The notes under the pieces: model-generated
Database searches by the model: none
What the model was told of the DNA's origin: nothing
The model's input: only the letters and a program-made list of their open reading frames with translations
Shown: positions 49,154-60,151 of the stretch, in pieces
Layout of the letters: the number at the start of each line of letters is the position of its first letter
Position numbering within the stretch: position 1 is the first letter of the stretch
Position numbers and translations under genes: made by a program
Origin: Stratiolaelaps scimitus
Lineage: Eukaryota; Arthropoda; Arachnida; Mesostigmata; Laelapidae
NCBI GenBank assembly: GCA_019614645.1
Contig: JABWDB010000002.1
Location: 25,099,501 to 25,163,500 of the forward strand
Direction of reading: 5' to 3'
Length of the DNA stretch: 64,000 bases

Positions 49154-50057
49154 ACACTCTAAGCCGAGAGGGTTAAGTTTCGTATATGCCTTCGTAGTCA
49201 GATTGTCTGCGGATCAGTTAACGTTGTTGAACGGCGAACTTGTCGCGGCTTAACTTTGTGAGCTTTTGTCCGGTACTCGCGGTAGTCTGTTGGTAAGTCC
49301 GACGTAAAAATACGCGTTCATGAGCCTATTGTGACCACCATATAGGGAAGCTTACGAATTGTCTGAGTTGTTCACAAAGCTGTCATGCTTAAACTACTGG
49401 CCGCATTTCTGAAATGCCTTCTGGTAATTCTTACACTAAAAAATGCTTAAATGTATTTTAAATCGTATTTTTATGCGCACAAATAAAATTGACACTATAT
49501 ATAACTTTAAGTTGTCTTGTTTATTAGGTTATTTGCGCTTTGCTTATTGAACCTTACTAATATATAATAATGTGTTTAAATGGTCACTTAAATTGACTTT
49601 GTACTAAAAAACAGATAGATTATAATGAGTCATTGCGCTAGCAGTGGTCATAGGGCAGTCAGTTCAGACACACCCCCTTTGTGACGACTCTTGTAGAAAG
49701 TATGCGTTAGCTGACTCTTGGCTGTGCCTAATTCTGTGGCGGTCTTCGATACGGCCATTACTTCTTCAATGGCCAGAAAAGATCAGTTGGTTCGAGAGCA
49801 CCCTCTGTCACGTACACAGCTTGTGTTAATAAAGAAATAAAGAAATCCACCCCGTCACAGCACAATTTCGTCACTCATCTTTTACTAAGCACAAGAACGT
49901 CTCTTTGGGGACGAGCGTTGAGTTGACTTACGCAGCCTAGCCCTCAGCCGGAATGGGCAATATATTTTTTCATTTTTCTACACCCTGACCGTTCAACAGT
50001 CATAGTTTTTGACTCGTAGGCTTTGCATATGAAAGGGTTTGTCGGTCTTATGAAATA
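49154..50057. other. No gene recognised
   Basis: AT-rich DNA without a supported frame. Confidence 0.5.
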
Positions 50058-50125
50058 ATACCGAAAACCATTGTTCATGGACGGTAAATGTTGGCTGAGA
50101 GTAAGCCCGGAAAATTCACGTTAGG
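50058..50125 (+). repeat. SINE 3' end, copy 13
   Basis: Reads ccattgttcatggacggtaa, then ggctgagagtaagcccgg, then aaaattcacg. Only the tail is present. Confidence 0.75.
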
Positions 50126-51206
50126 TTTTGAACTATCGAGTTAACGTTCACACTAGACAACCGAATTAAAAAACGCTTAAGCATATTTTACTTTCGAAGT
50201 ACAACTTTCAATACGCCTCACCCGACTAAAACTTGTTCGACCTTTTCTACCATGACCGTAATAAGCATCGGGACCATCAACGTTACTTATACGGCACAAC
50301 GAAGGTCGTTAGAGCCGTCCGCGAAACCAACGCGTTGAGCCCCCCGTGAATTGGCAAGGAATACAGCCGTATTGAATATCGCTCTCGTCCAGTCGTAGGT
50401 CATTATTCTGCGAGGCTGACTTCTATTGTCTGTTGCGATTCGCAGCTTCCACATGATAATATGATAATGACGATTCCATATGCTGCTGCTGCTGTATATT
50501 AATTACAGCGAACGCTAACAATGAAACACGTATTACAAAAGCATCTTCTGTTAGCCACTGTGTGTAGAAGTTTTCTCTTTATTGAAACGGCATTTTGCGT
50601 CTCCACCTCGATTCCATAATCAAAGTGCCTCCGGTAGCGACACTAGTGTGAAATATCCACAGCGCCATTCTCTCAGGATAGCGAGCTTACAGCCGTTATA
50701 TGCTGCATTTGAAGTAAATGTGTAAAAGAACAAAGCTATCGCCAATCAAGACTTATCAATTCGTTTTTCAAGGACTGAAACCTTTTAATACTAATACCAA
50801 TCTATTTATAAAAGGGGTGACAAATATCCGGACACCCAAGCGTCTCGAAGGCAAGCGGTTGGAAGAAATATTCGTCCATCAGGATTGAGTATTTGTGTAG
50901 TTTGTCGTATTGGTGTGGTAGTAGCGTGGCATATAATATATTATATAGATACTGTTGAATCTAAAAGATATGTAGATGAACACATACGTTAGAGATACGA
51001 TAGATAGAGGACTTATTAAAATGTTTCAAAGATATTATTGATGTGTATAGGTTTACATCAGTGCTCTAGACGGGCCTTTCTTATGATCCAATAATCACTC
51101 TGCTTAGACATTACAATTTCCACGTAATTTCTAATTTACAGATACTAATTGACAAGTAATCAACCAGTCAAGTGATATATATATATAATATATATATATA
51201 TAATAT

Positions 51207-51249
<43 letters not shown>

Positions 51250-52165
51250 GTCATAGTCTAATCAGGCTGATACCCAGCAGAGGGTATATCGTACAAAATG
51301 AGTTTTCCACAGGTCCTGTCACTTTCCACACTGTTATGCAGGCGTCGCGAGGCCTTTATTCAGTGGCTTCCGTCAATCCGCTGAATAAAGCCCGAATGAA
51401 CCCTTGAGTGCTGTTGTTGATCTTATCTTTTGGTTGTTCGTGCCATGGCCTGATTGTTTTCCCGTGCCTGTCATTGACTAGGTTGCTTACCAGCTGGTGG
51501 CTGAAAAGGACAATTTTCCTATCGCGCTGCCGCAAAAATTCCCTCTTACAGCCTAGGGAGAAACACCTATATCGAGAGATTTCAGAGAAACCTATGTATA
51601 ATAGCATACGCTATTTCGAAGCTGACAGAAATCTGTCTCAATACGTTCTACGGTTGCCTTGTAATGTAATTTATATTTCGGTTTCGACAAATGGTCAGTC
51701 CGTTTTGTGGTAATAGAAAAATGTGTTTCCAAGACCGATTGGTTGAACTGATTTATCATTTATGGAGCCAACGAAGGCGAGTACTAGTTGTGTGGCTCGC
51801 TGCCGATATGGTACTGTTATTAAAATACTGGGATATTTACATTGTTTACTGACAGCTATGCACTCGTAAAACATCGCTCTCAAATCGTGTCGTAACTTAG
51901 CTCATAAATTGTGTAAGATTTGATAATCTCTATACTGATTGTCTGTCAGCTTAAGTTTTGATTCTTCGCGGGCACATTCGATTTTTTATTCACTTTACTA
52001 TTGTTGTAAGGCGTTCGAATGAGCTAGTCATCCTGAGCTGATATATAAATATATACGGAGCTGAAATATATATATATATAAATATATACCATAATCCCTA
52101 GAAATTCCGACCTACTGTATGTTTGAATAAACGTTTTAAAAAGGTAGAAACTTCTAATATATACG
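50126..52165. other. No gene recognised; AT repeats
   Basis: Contains the AT array at 51175-51246 and short AT runs near 52040-52090. Near 50831, tatccggacacc resembles the ends of Tc1/mariner elements, but no partner end or transposase is visible. Confidence 0.45.
51175..51246. repeat. AT microsatellite with higher-order period
   Basis: AT repeats in which a TAAT slip recurs about every 20 bp, giving three to four similar sub-blocks before a pure AT end. Confidence 0.9.
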
Positions 52166-52415
52166 GATGGTCTAGTAGCGAGCGTCTTGGACTACTAGAC
52201 CGGAGGGACGTGTGTATTGGGTTCCAATCCTGTCAGACGCGGAGAATCTTTGGAGTTCTTTATCATCTTTTTGTATCATAGGGTTCTTGCCAGGTACGAG
52301 TAAGGAAGAGAATAAGTAAAGGTAGCCCCGACAGGTCCTCATAATAATACCTAAAAGGTTAAGAGCTGAGGCCTGTCCGATGGGGGAACAGCTGAGGGTC
52401 AGCTCGAAAATACAG
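52166..52415 (+). repeat. tRNA-derived SINE with a second type of head
   Basis: The head is tRNA-like (ggtctagtagcgagcgtc) with a B box ggttccaatcc (52220-52230). ggtctagtag (52169-52178) and ctactagacc (52192-52201) form a perfect 10-bp inverted repeat, so the head itself folds. The 3' end, cagctgagggtcagctcg, then aaaatacag, resembles the tail of the other family, which suggests the two share one LINE partner. An AT run closes the element. Confidence 0.7.
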
Positions 52416-54159
52416 TTATATATATATATTATATACATAGTTTGTTACAACTACATGCGCTTGGTGGCTCCGATTAGTAGGCGTATGCTAAATATCAGTA
52501 ATCGTTTTAGTACACGTCTGGCGTGCCCATCCTTTATCTTGCAAGGCTCTAGCTCAGACCAATGTTATTCTACTTTCTTACCATGGACGTTCAAGATACC
52601 CTAACTCTTCTCTGAATTCGAAATTAATTATATGCAAACAGTATACAATTATATCGAGTTTCCAGTGGTATTGAGAAGCGCCACCTGTTACATTGGTTTC
52701 TTCAACATTGGTTGAAGTTCGTTCAACTCAAACGCTGCAGCACTTGCATGATTTCTGCAACATAGAGGCTCAGAACAGCCGACGGCAAGCAATTTAGAAA
52801 AGCTAAAAAGAAAGCATGCATGTTCGATGATTCTTTTGACTTGAGACATGAAAACAGTTGAAGGGGTTTCATGATAAAACGAAAACTACCGTTCTCTCTC
52901 TCTCTCTGATAGAGCCAACTATCTGAATAGGAAGCGATCAAAACTCCAACATGCAATATTAGCGTCATAGCAGATACCTCGCGGAAGGGGATGACATCTG
53001 TCGGAAACCTTGATCGTTGTTTCATCACCACGCGCTTCCCTGTGCCCTATTGTCCCCAAGTGTGATGAGCAGGTTGATGTGAAACTACCGACACTCGGAC
53101 ATCCGAGTATGATATCGCCCTCGAAGAGAGAAGAGAGGATCTGGAGCACGAGGCAGAATGTGACGTGCCCGGCGGACCATCCCGATTGCACACGATCAGA
53201 GATGCAGAGTGGCACAATGATACACAAGCTAGCGCCTTCGTGTCCCTTATATATGGCGGACAGTTGCAGCTGTCGCTGTCGCATGGCCACGTCGAAGCGG
53301 GGCGAGGTGAGGCGAGGCGAGGCCAAGTTTCCAATGCATGCTCTCCCACACGTCAGGCCTTCGTCAGATTATCATATTTTTCGTACTTCTTATGAAGTGA
53401 CGAGCGAGCCAGCCAGGCACGACATGTGTCGGTAATTGCTTTGTTTTACGCTGAATGAGCTGAGTTCGGGTGTGTTGCAACGTAGCGTAGCCTGGCGTAG
53501 CATGGCTGTGTCAGATATTGCAGTGCAGGGCGAGTCACGCGCGATGCGCTAGATGTGTGATGAAAATCGTAGAAGTGTGTGCATTAGTCTGGTGGGATGA
53601 GTTATGCTGAGATTCGCCGGCGGACCTTGCCCGAGAGTCGACGCAACGGTCGATGACGACGGGACAGGACGCGAGAAATGACCAGCGGGTGATGGTGAAG
53701 AATGAGCGAACTATGAGTGAGGAATTAGTGAGGGGTGACGCTCGTTCGCACGGCAAATCGTTGTCGGGAAGCGCAGACTATTGCACGTAATGCAACTATT
53801 GCATGAAACTTACAATTCACCCCTGATCTTGTCCTTTGTAGAATAGATATATGCATGCACAAGGCGAGTAGGCGAATGTATGAGTACTCGAGGAGTTTAA
53901 TATAGATCTCAGTTGGCACGCATAGGAGGGGAGGTTGAGGTTACAAAACTATAATGCATCGATGGCTGGCAGGCTTCTCTCGCCATCCCTTTGTCTATGG
54001 GAAAAATATGTAGATGGAGCGATAGTGAGATACGCAATTTGATATAAATAGAAATAAAAAGGAAAACTAGCAAGTTAGTAACTCTTTGCCTGTAAAGGTA
54101 AAGCTTTATTGGTTTATTTCACTCTGTTTTCACTCTGTTTTGTTCACTTTTCTTGACAG
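52416..54159. other. No gene recognised
   Basis: Positions 52990-53450 are GC-richer and open on both strands for more than 130 codons. The frames start at TTG or lack ATG and have no domain. A short CT run lies at 52893-52909. A tandem ggcga repeat occurs near 53300-53322. Confidence 0.4.
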
Positions 54160-54313
54160 AATGCTTTCGTATTGTAATAGCTATAAATTCGCTAGAGATG
54201 TAAAAAATTCGGAAATATTGCAGAAAACATCCAAAGTGATTCATCGAACGGTCGGGTGTAATTATTGGCAAGGGAAAATGAAAAGCCAGATTAAACTTAA
54301 ATTGGGTGAATGA
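54160..54313 (+). CDS. Possible exon after a strong splice acceptor
   Basis: A near-ideal acceptor, about 45 bp of pyrimidine-rich sequence ending ttttcttgacag, is followed by a segment open in one frame only. That frame starts with ATG one base after the junction (MLSYCNSYKFARDVKNSEIL) and runs 51 codons to TGA. The product is basic and hydrophilic. This would suit a gene with a 5' UTR intron, or a terminal exon. I found no polyA signal nearby and no partner exon, and I recognise no family. Confidence 0.27.
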
Positions 54314-55599
54314 GGCAGACGAAATCAACGAACCTTAAGTTCCTTTGGGGCGATTCGGGGATCCAGAACTGATAACGATATAATGGAGGTTTGCTATGGA
54401 TTACAGAAGGTGACTGGAGACCCAACAGCCGTGGCGTTTGTTCTACAACGGCTGTCAGTTAATATTCAGCAAGGCGTCAATGCTGTGGTGGTTGTAGCCC
54501 CGATGCTTGAACGGATCAGGCTTAATCCTTCAACCACCACATATAATAATTTGTAACTACATTATTAGTATTACCCGACGTATTTACTTAAGCAAAAAAG
54601 TTTCTCGAGATATATTTCACGAGACGACTAACGTCGACTGTCAAAACTTCGGAGATGTTCTCAGCATTTTAAGCACCGCTATTATCAACCACATCGTTAT
54701 TGACTGTGAAATTCGTGTCCTGTTAAAAAACAACAAAATTCTGGCATAACTCCCGTATGTATCATTAGGCACCGAGAAAATATGGTCAATGCAGACACAA
54801 GTCGAGACATGGATGTTCGCTTAGTCAAGGCATCAGACATTGAGGCATTTCCAAACGAACTATTGTCTCCGATACTCGTTTTCCATATATTCAACAAAAA
54901 TGAGAAGGTGGAAACACTGCTCCTCCTGCTAATTGCTCTATGCTAACTTTACAAACTTCAAAGAACAGCGTAGTTCATAGAGATATATCATTAACAGTAT
55001 GATACGCAATTCTAGGGAACTGCTTCTACTGGTTTTCAAGTGTACGTCATTAGCATTTCAGAGGTTCGGAGATACGCTAATTACTTGAGGATAACTGAGT
55101 GGGATGTAGGCTACGGAGAGTCCATTATTTGTCGCAATATCTGTTCAACGTTCAACGTTAAACTGAGCCCACCGAGCAGAACAAGGCTAACTGAACAATA
55201 AACAAACAACAACAACTGAACGTCCTGATAGCGTCGGCCAACAGGCGTATAAATAATTTATAAATATATCTGTTATAAATATATGCGAACCTGATTTCGA
55301 AATATTTAGTCTGTATCGATTGCAGATATTCCTCGTCGTTTGGAGTGGACGACGCCTGTTGAGTCTTAATCGTAGGTGATAGACTGCTTAGCAAAACACG
55401 TCTCAGCGTTGTCAATCGACAATCTAAATATTTTTCAAATCAAGAAGCTGCTCACTGACAGGTAACCGGACATTCCATTCCATCCATATTACTGTAATAA
55501 TATCCAGCATCGAAAAAGTACGCTCTCTCTCTCTCTCTCCATAGGTAGCCGAGTTAACAATTTTTAAATTTTGTTCTTGACCTTCTCCTGACCCCAATA
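54314..55599. other. No gene recognised; short hairpins
   Basis: Two stem-loops lie close together: acagccgt/acggctgt (54425-54432 and 54448-54455), and tgtggtggttg/caaccaccaca (54484-54494 and 54531-54541). No coding frame is supported. Confidence 0.45.
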
Positions 55600-55818
55600 G
55601 TGCGGACCCGGACTACTCGTCTATCGCTACAAACACCAATGGGGAGTAGTGTTTACAGCCCCTGGATTGTTAAGGAAGTTAAACACCATGTGTGCAGAAG
55701 TTGTGGAGAGAAAGAAGAAATTGTTGAGCATTGTGCTGAAATAGACAACGTTCGTTATGAGAAATGTAGATTTAAAAGATGGTTTAGGTCGTTTGCTGAA
55801 GGCCCTATACAGAAATAG
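55600..55818 (+). pseudogene. Possible LINE C-terminal remnant
   Basis: The last two thirds of this short frame read KHHVCRSCGEKEEIVEHC, then AEIDNVRYEKCRF. A C-x2-C-G-x3-E-x3-E-H block followed by a spaced Cys/Arg region is typical of the end of many LINE ORF2 proteins, behind the reverse transcriptase. Nothing upstream reads as reverse transcriptase, and the usual Leu/Cys spacing after EH is altered. If the match is right, this is a dead 5'-truncated or decayed copy. It ends about 45 bp before the palindrome at 55863. Confidence 0.35.
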
Positions 55819-55862
55819 GTTAACGAAAGCAAACGATGGTTGGCAGCATCGAGCTGACCCGA

Positions 55863-55926
55863 ATTCTGTAAGGAGATGTGTATATACATATATATATATA
55901 TGTATATACACATCTCCTTACAGAAT
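55863..55926. repeat. 64-bp perfect palindrome
   Basis: The two 32-base arms are exact reverse complements with no spacer. The left arm starts attctgtaaggagatgtgta and runs into tatacatatata at the centre. A second, imperfect inverted repeat (ctttatata...tataaag, 55927-55960) follows at once. Perfect palindromes of this length are prone to cruciform formation and deletion, so its persistence suggests it is young. Confidence 0.97.
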
Positions 55927-55969
55927 CTTTATATATATATTTATATATATATATAAAGATGTTACGTAC

Positions 55970-58900
55970 GAGTAATTTTGTCATACTAGATAGTGTCACA
56001 CATGTCCCATGCCACCCACCTACAGACGATCACATTAACATAGCTTATTCGAGTTAGCCACCACCTATTGCGAGTTTCGAAACTGGCCGTATGGAAAGGA
56101 CATGTAGCTTAATAGAGCAACAGCAGGCAAACAATATAAGCCGATTTAAAATCTACAGCACGCTATTTTGCTACACATGTGAATACATATGCTTATATAT
56201 GTAGTTATATCTAGTGGATATTCTGTATACTGTTATGCTTGCACGTGTGTATTTGTGGCGAAATAAGAGATATATGCCGGTATGTGTAGTTACGTTTTCC
56301 CAAAAATATGAAATATAGCTTACGCGAATGCTATTTGCTAACCCTCTAAGCTTAGTGAAAACATTAGTCATGAGGCCTGCTCTGAATGGAACATTGTCCG
56401 TCACAGAAACAAAAATTCAACTGAAGTATTCCCGTGATGGCTGTGGATAAACAGACACGTCCGGGTTGTTCCTCCCTACATTGTTGTGGTAATGCCATAT
56501 GTTTGGATACCAATAGGTGTCTCATGGGAGACGAGCTGGGGTCCAGTATGCCAAAGAAAGATGATTTGAATTTAGCATATGTGTCGATTAACTTAGTTTT
56601 AAGTACCAAGAAATCGTGTGACAAGTTTATATAGTAATACTCATATTTATCGAGCTAATTTGTTAAAAGGGATGTCATGGCATGGCTAGAAGTAGATAGG
56701 TGAAGTGAAAGGGAATGAATCGAGTTCCTTCGATGGTCGATTGCAATTGCATTATTTCTGGACCATAGGAGTGTGGGCCCTGCACACATTACTTCACTAC
56801 TTCCATGGTCAGCGGACTTTGATTGCAGCTTTCGGAATTCGATTTCGAGATAAAGCACAGGCCAGAACAGCAATGGAGCACGCAGAGATGTTTAGCCGTC
56901 ATTCCCCCAAGAAAGCCCAGATGCTGACTGGTTGCTGATGAAACGTGCCCAACGCGTGTCGTTAAGGAAGATGTGGCAAGGGTACAGGCTTGCCGTCCGA
57001 GTGTAACAAAAAAAGGGGGAATGATTACTGGTTCGAATGACGTGGCAGAAGGGGGCGATGTGCCCCTAGTGGCCCTAACGTTGGATATAATAAATATCAA
57101 TGAGACAGCAGACAGTTAGTTGGAGAGGGTGGCCTGAAGGATCGAGTCAAAAGTGAAGCACGCGTGTCTCTTTGATCTCACGGAATATAGCAGTCACGAT
57201 CGTTCATCGAAGTAACTCGGCGTTTCAATCACCTATCTAGCTGTAGCCATGCCATGGCACACACATTATGTTTGGCCCCTCAATTCTCCAATCCCCTCCT
57301 CATCCGCCCTTTGTACTATTGTTATGTGATTATTTATTTCTTTATCTTTTTGCTGTTTCCCGAACGTGTTTGGTTGGGTTTATGGGATGAACAGACATGA
57401 GAGGCAATAGCCGAATATTCATGAAAAACTCATTCGCCTTCGCAGGCCTAGAAACCAAACATACATTGGAAGACTCTCTCCGAAGAATTCTCTTCGGACA
57501 CGAAAAGAGGTCTATCTATATAAGACAGCTATCAGTTCACGCACCCGAGCTTGGACTCTGTGCTGTATAGAAGGCGAGCACTGTGTAACAAGAGACGATG
57601 ACCGTGCTCAGCCGCTAACTGAAAGGAATAGCCATACCCCATCGCCAGTACCAGCAGCAGCGCGAGTTGGGTGTCGGATGCAAAGCAATTCGAATGGCGT
57701 GGCCCTTTTCGCAAGGCAATTGACAAAGCAAGCCATGGCTGCTTATCCCGTCCCGTCGCTGTGGTAGACACGTATTTGTTTGCATTTTATTTAAAGCGTG
57801 TACACGAATGAATCTGGGCACACTAACGTAGCCACTAGTCTAGAGCGAATAAAATATTTAAGATAGGATTTCCCTTTGGAAAAAGACAGGGCGCACAGAG
57901 GTCCGCGAAACGTTGAACATGTCCTTTCTGTTCGAGTTGGGAGCAGAACGATCTAGAACGTGTCCTTCTCTTTCAAATCACCGTGGTGTGCTCTGCCATG
58001 GGGGACTTCCGACACGGCGGGACTGTGTCTCGCTGAGACGGTCTCCGTGAGAATGATTTTATGTACAAGAACTAACGGTGTTCCAGAACGTACGAGAAAT
58101 TCTGATGGTAGATTCACATTTGTCAAGAGAGCAAGATAGTCATAGGAAAATATTCATTGCCAAATATACAAACCATGTATGAGCTACGCAGATTCTTTAG
58201 AAGTTTGTGGCATGTAAAACGATAGGTCCACACTATGGCCTGTATGCAAGAAATTCAGTGGCAGAGCGGACAATGTGCATAACGCGATTATGCAGATAAC
58301 TTAACAACGCTCATTGGTGAGATAATCATTCTTTCAAGGCTGGTTATTGGTATACTTGATTCATTCTAAGATGCTAGAGAATTAAGGCTCACGCTAAGAG
58401 CTTTCTCACCAATGGCTGATCAACCAAGCTCAATGGACCGACGATCGTGTCGGGTTGGGTAAACATGGATGGCCTTTCATACAGTACAATTCACTAAGGC
58501 AAAGGCAACTGTTTTATTAACTTAAGGAACTGCAGTTTTACAACGTTTAAGTTCACGTCACGGATCTCGAATCTGCGGCCTCCAGCATTTCACAGCCAAA
58601 GAGTTAGCCGTCAAAGCCAACGGTTGACGGAGAAACTGTGGAGAAGCCGCATACTCCATTCGTATATCGAGAATCCAAGGCGAACAACAGTGAAGAGCGC
58701 TTTCCACAAGAGCTTTTTTTTCCCTCCCTCTTCATCATCCATCACTTTTCAATGCAATAGCTCCTCAGCACAGTTAACTTGCACTGCCAACGGTACCGAG
58801 ACGGTCCTAAAATTCTAGTTTTCTTATAAATTAATTCGTTATAATTATAAATTGAATAATTAGGCTAGTTTTTTTTCCACAACAGAAGGAAGTCCCGTAT

Positions 58901-59270
58901 CGATGTCTGTAGTGGTCTAACTGTTCCCTATGATGGCCCACATGAACCGTATATTTCCTCTTGAAAGGATACACCTAGAATTCCTCATACGCTTGTCACG
59001 TAAATATAACTTCTCCCTTATGGCAGTATTCCTTATATTAGACCTCTATGAATGATTTGCAGAAGCAAAGTCACCTGGAGTTGTGCAGGGAATTTAAACC
59101 AAGGGAGGACCATTATCAAATTGGTATTATACTTCAGGCGATTATGGGCTAAATAATCACAACTCAGATTTTTTGACTTGATGGAATACCCTTGTGTATA
59201 GCAGATCCTAACCGTTCTAAATTATTTCAATATCAGAATAATATCTCGTAGGTCGACAACCGAGACGGTC
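55970..59270. other. No gene recognised
   Basis: Mostly AT-rich DNA. The plus frame near 56705-56938 is protein-like in parts but begins without a convincing start. Positions 57530-57770 are slightly GC-richer with no supported gene. Confidence 0.45.
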
Positions 59271-59697
59271 ACCGATGGCTCGTCGGCGACCCACCACCAC
59301 TGCACTGCTTGCTTTCTTCTCTTTCTCCCGATATAGATCCTCAGCTAGACGATGTAAACAGATCTTCATCGTCGAGCGGTCAAACGCATGTCTCAAGCAT
59401 TTGAGTGCGTCCATTGATGGATGTACGCTGCTCGGCTGCCACGACCGTGCTGTTGAAGGCGGTTACGGGGAGAAGTTTTTGCAATTTCTTGTTGAGAGCC
59501 GCTAGCGCTACACCAGCGCGCGACGAACGGCTTCGCCGGAGCCCGTTCCATCGAGGCAAAGTGGCGCCTTGTCCAGACACCGACACCGGCATCGTCTTCT
59601 CTGTATTCCTCTCGCTCGTTCTCTATCACACTTCTTCTTGGTGTGACGGTGATGTATCTTTTTTGTCAGTCGACGCTCAACACAGCGACGAACAACG

Positions 59698-60151
59698 ATG
59701 AGAAATGTCAGTTCTGCCTTGCGCAGGGCAGCAGTACCGACAACAGCAGCGGCCGAGGTGGCAGCCGAGGATGAATCGAGACTAGCACCAACGAACGACA
59801 GGGGGCGAAGCCGACACACGAACCGCAGAGATGATGACAAATACCTCGAGCAGCCGAGGCTGTACGATGAAGGATGCACAAGCAGGAAAACCGAACACCC
59901 TAACGGAGATGTCATGCAGAGCTTGCCAGTTTTACTGCGTGACGCCCCCTCGCGCTATCTCGCATCACCATCGCACTCGGCAGGCCATTCTAATCAGGCT
60001 GGAAGAGTATACGTATGCAATCCCATGTTGAAAGAGAGAGAGAGATATATATATAAATGGAGACTGAGGAGAGAGCGACAGGAACAAGCGCGGAACATCA
60101 AGGTGGAATCGTTCAGATGGTGGCAGCAGCGGCCCCAGAGAAGAAAAATCG
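59698..60151 (+). CDS. Possible first coding exon, unknown protein
   Basis: Within a GC-richer block (59270-60180), a frame starts at ATG with A at -3 (MRNVSSALRRAAVPTTAAAE). It is open for 157 codons to TGA (60169-60171). A good donor, tcg|gtgaga, lies at 60152, so the exon may end there in phase 1 after 151 codons. The product is hydrophilic, rich in Arg, Glu, Asp and Ser, with YLEQPRLYDEGC near the middle. Its reverse strand is also open but gives a Cys/Ser/Leu-biased product, as expected of antisense. A GA/TA microsatellite (60034-60054) lies inside the frame, which argues against strong conservation. I recognise no family and found no partner exon. Confidence 0.32.

Noticed and set aside
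50815..50850. Tc1/mariner-like terminal sequence (tatccggacacc)
   Set aside because: No matching inverted end or transposase fragment was found nearby.
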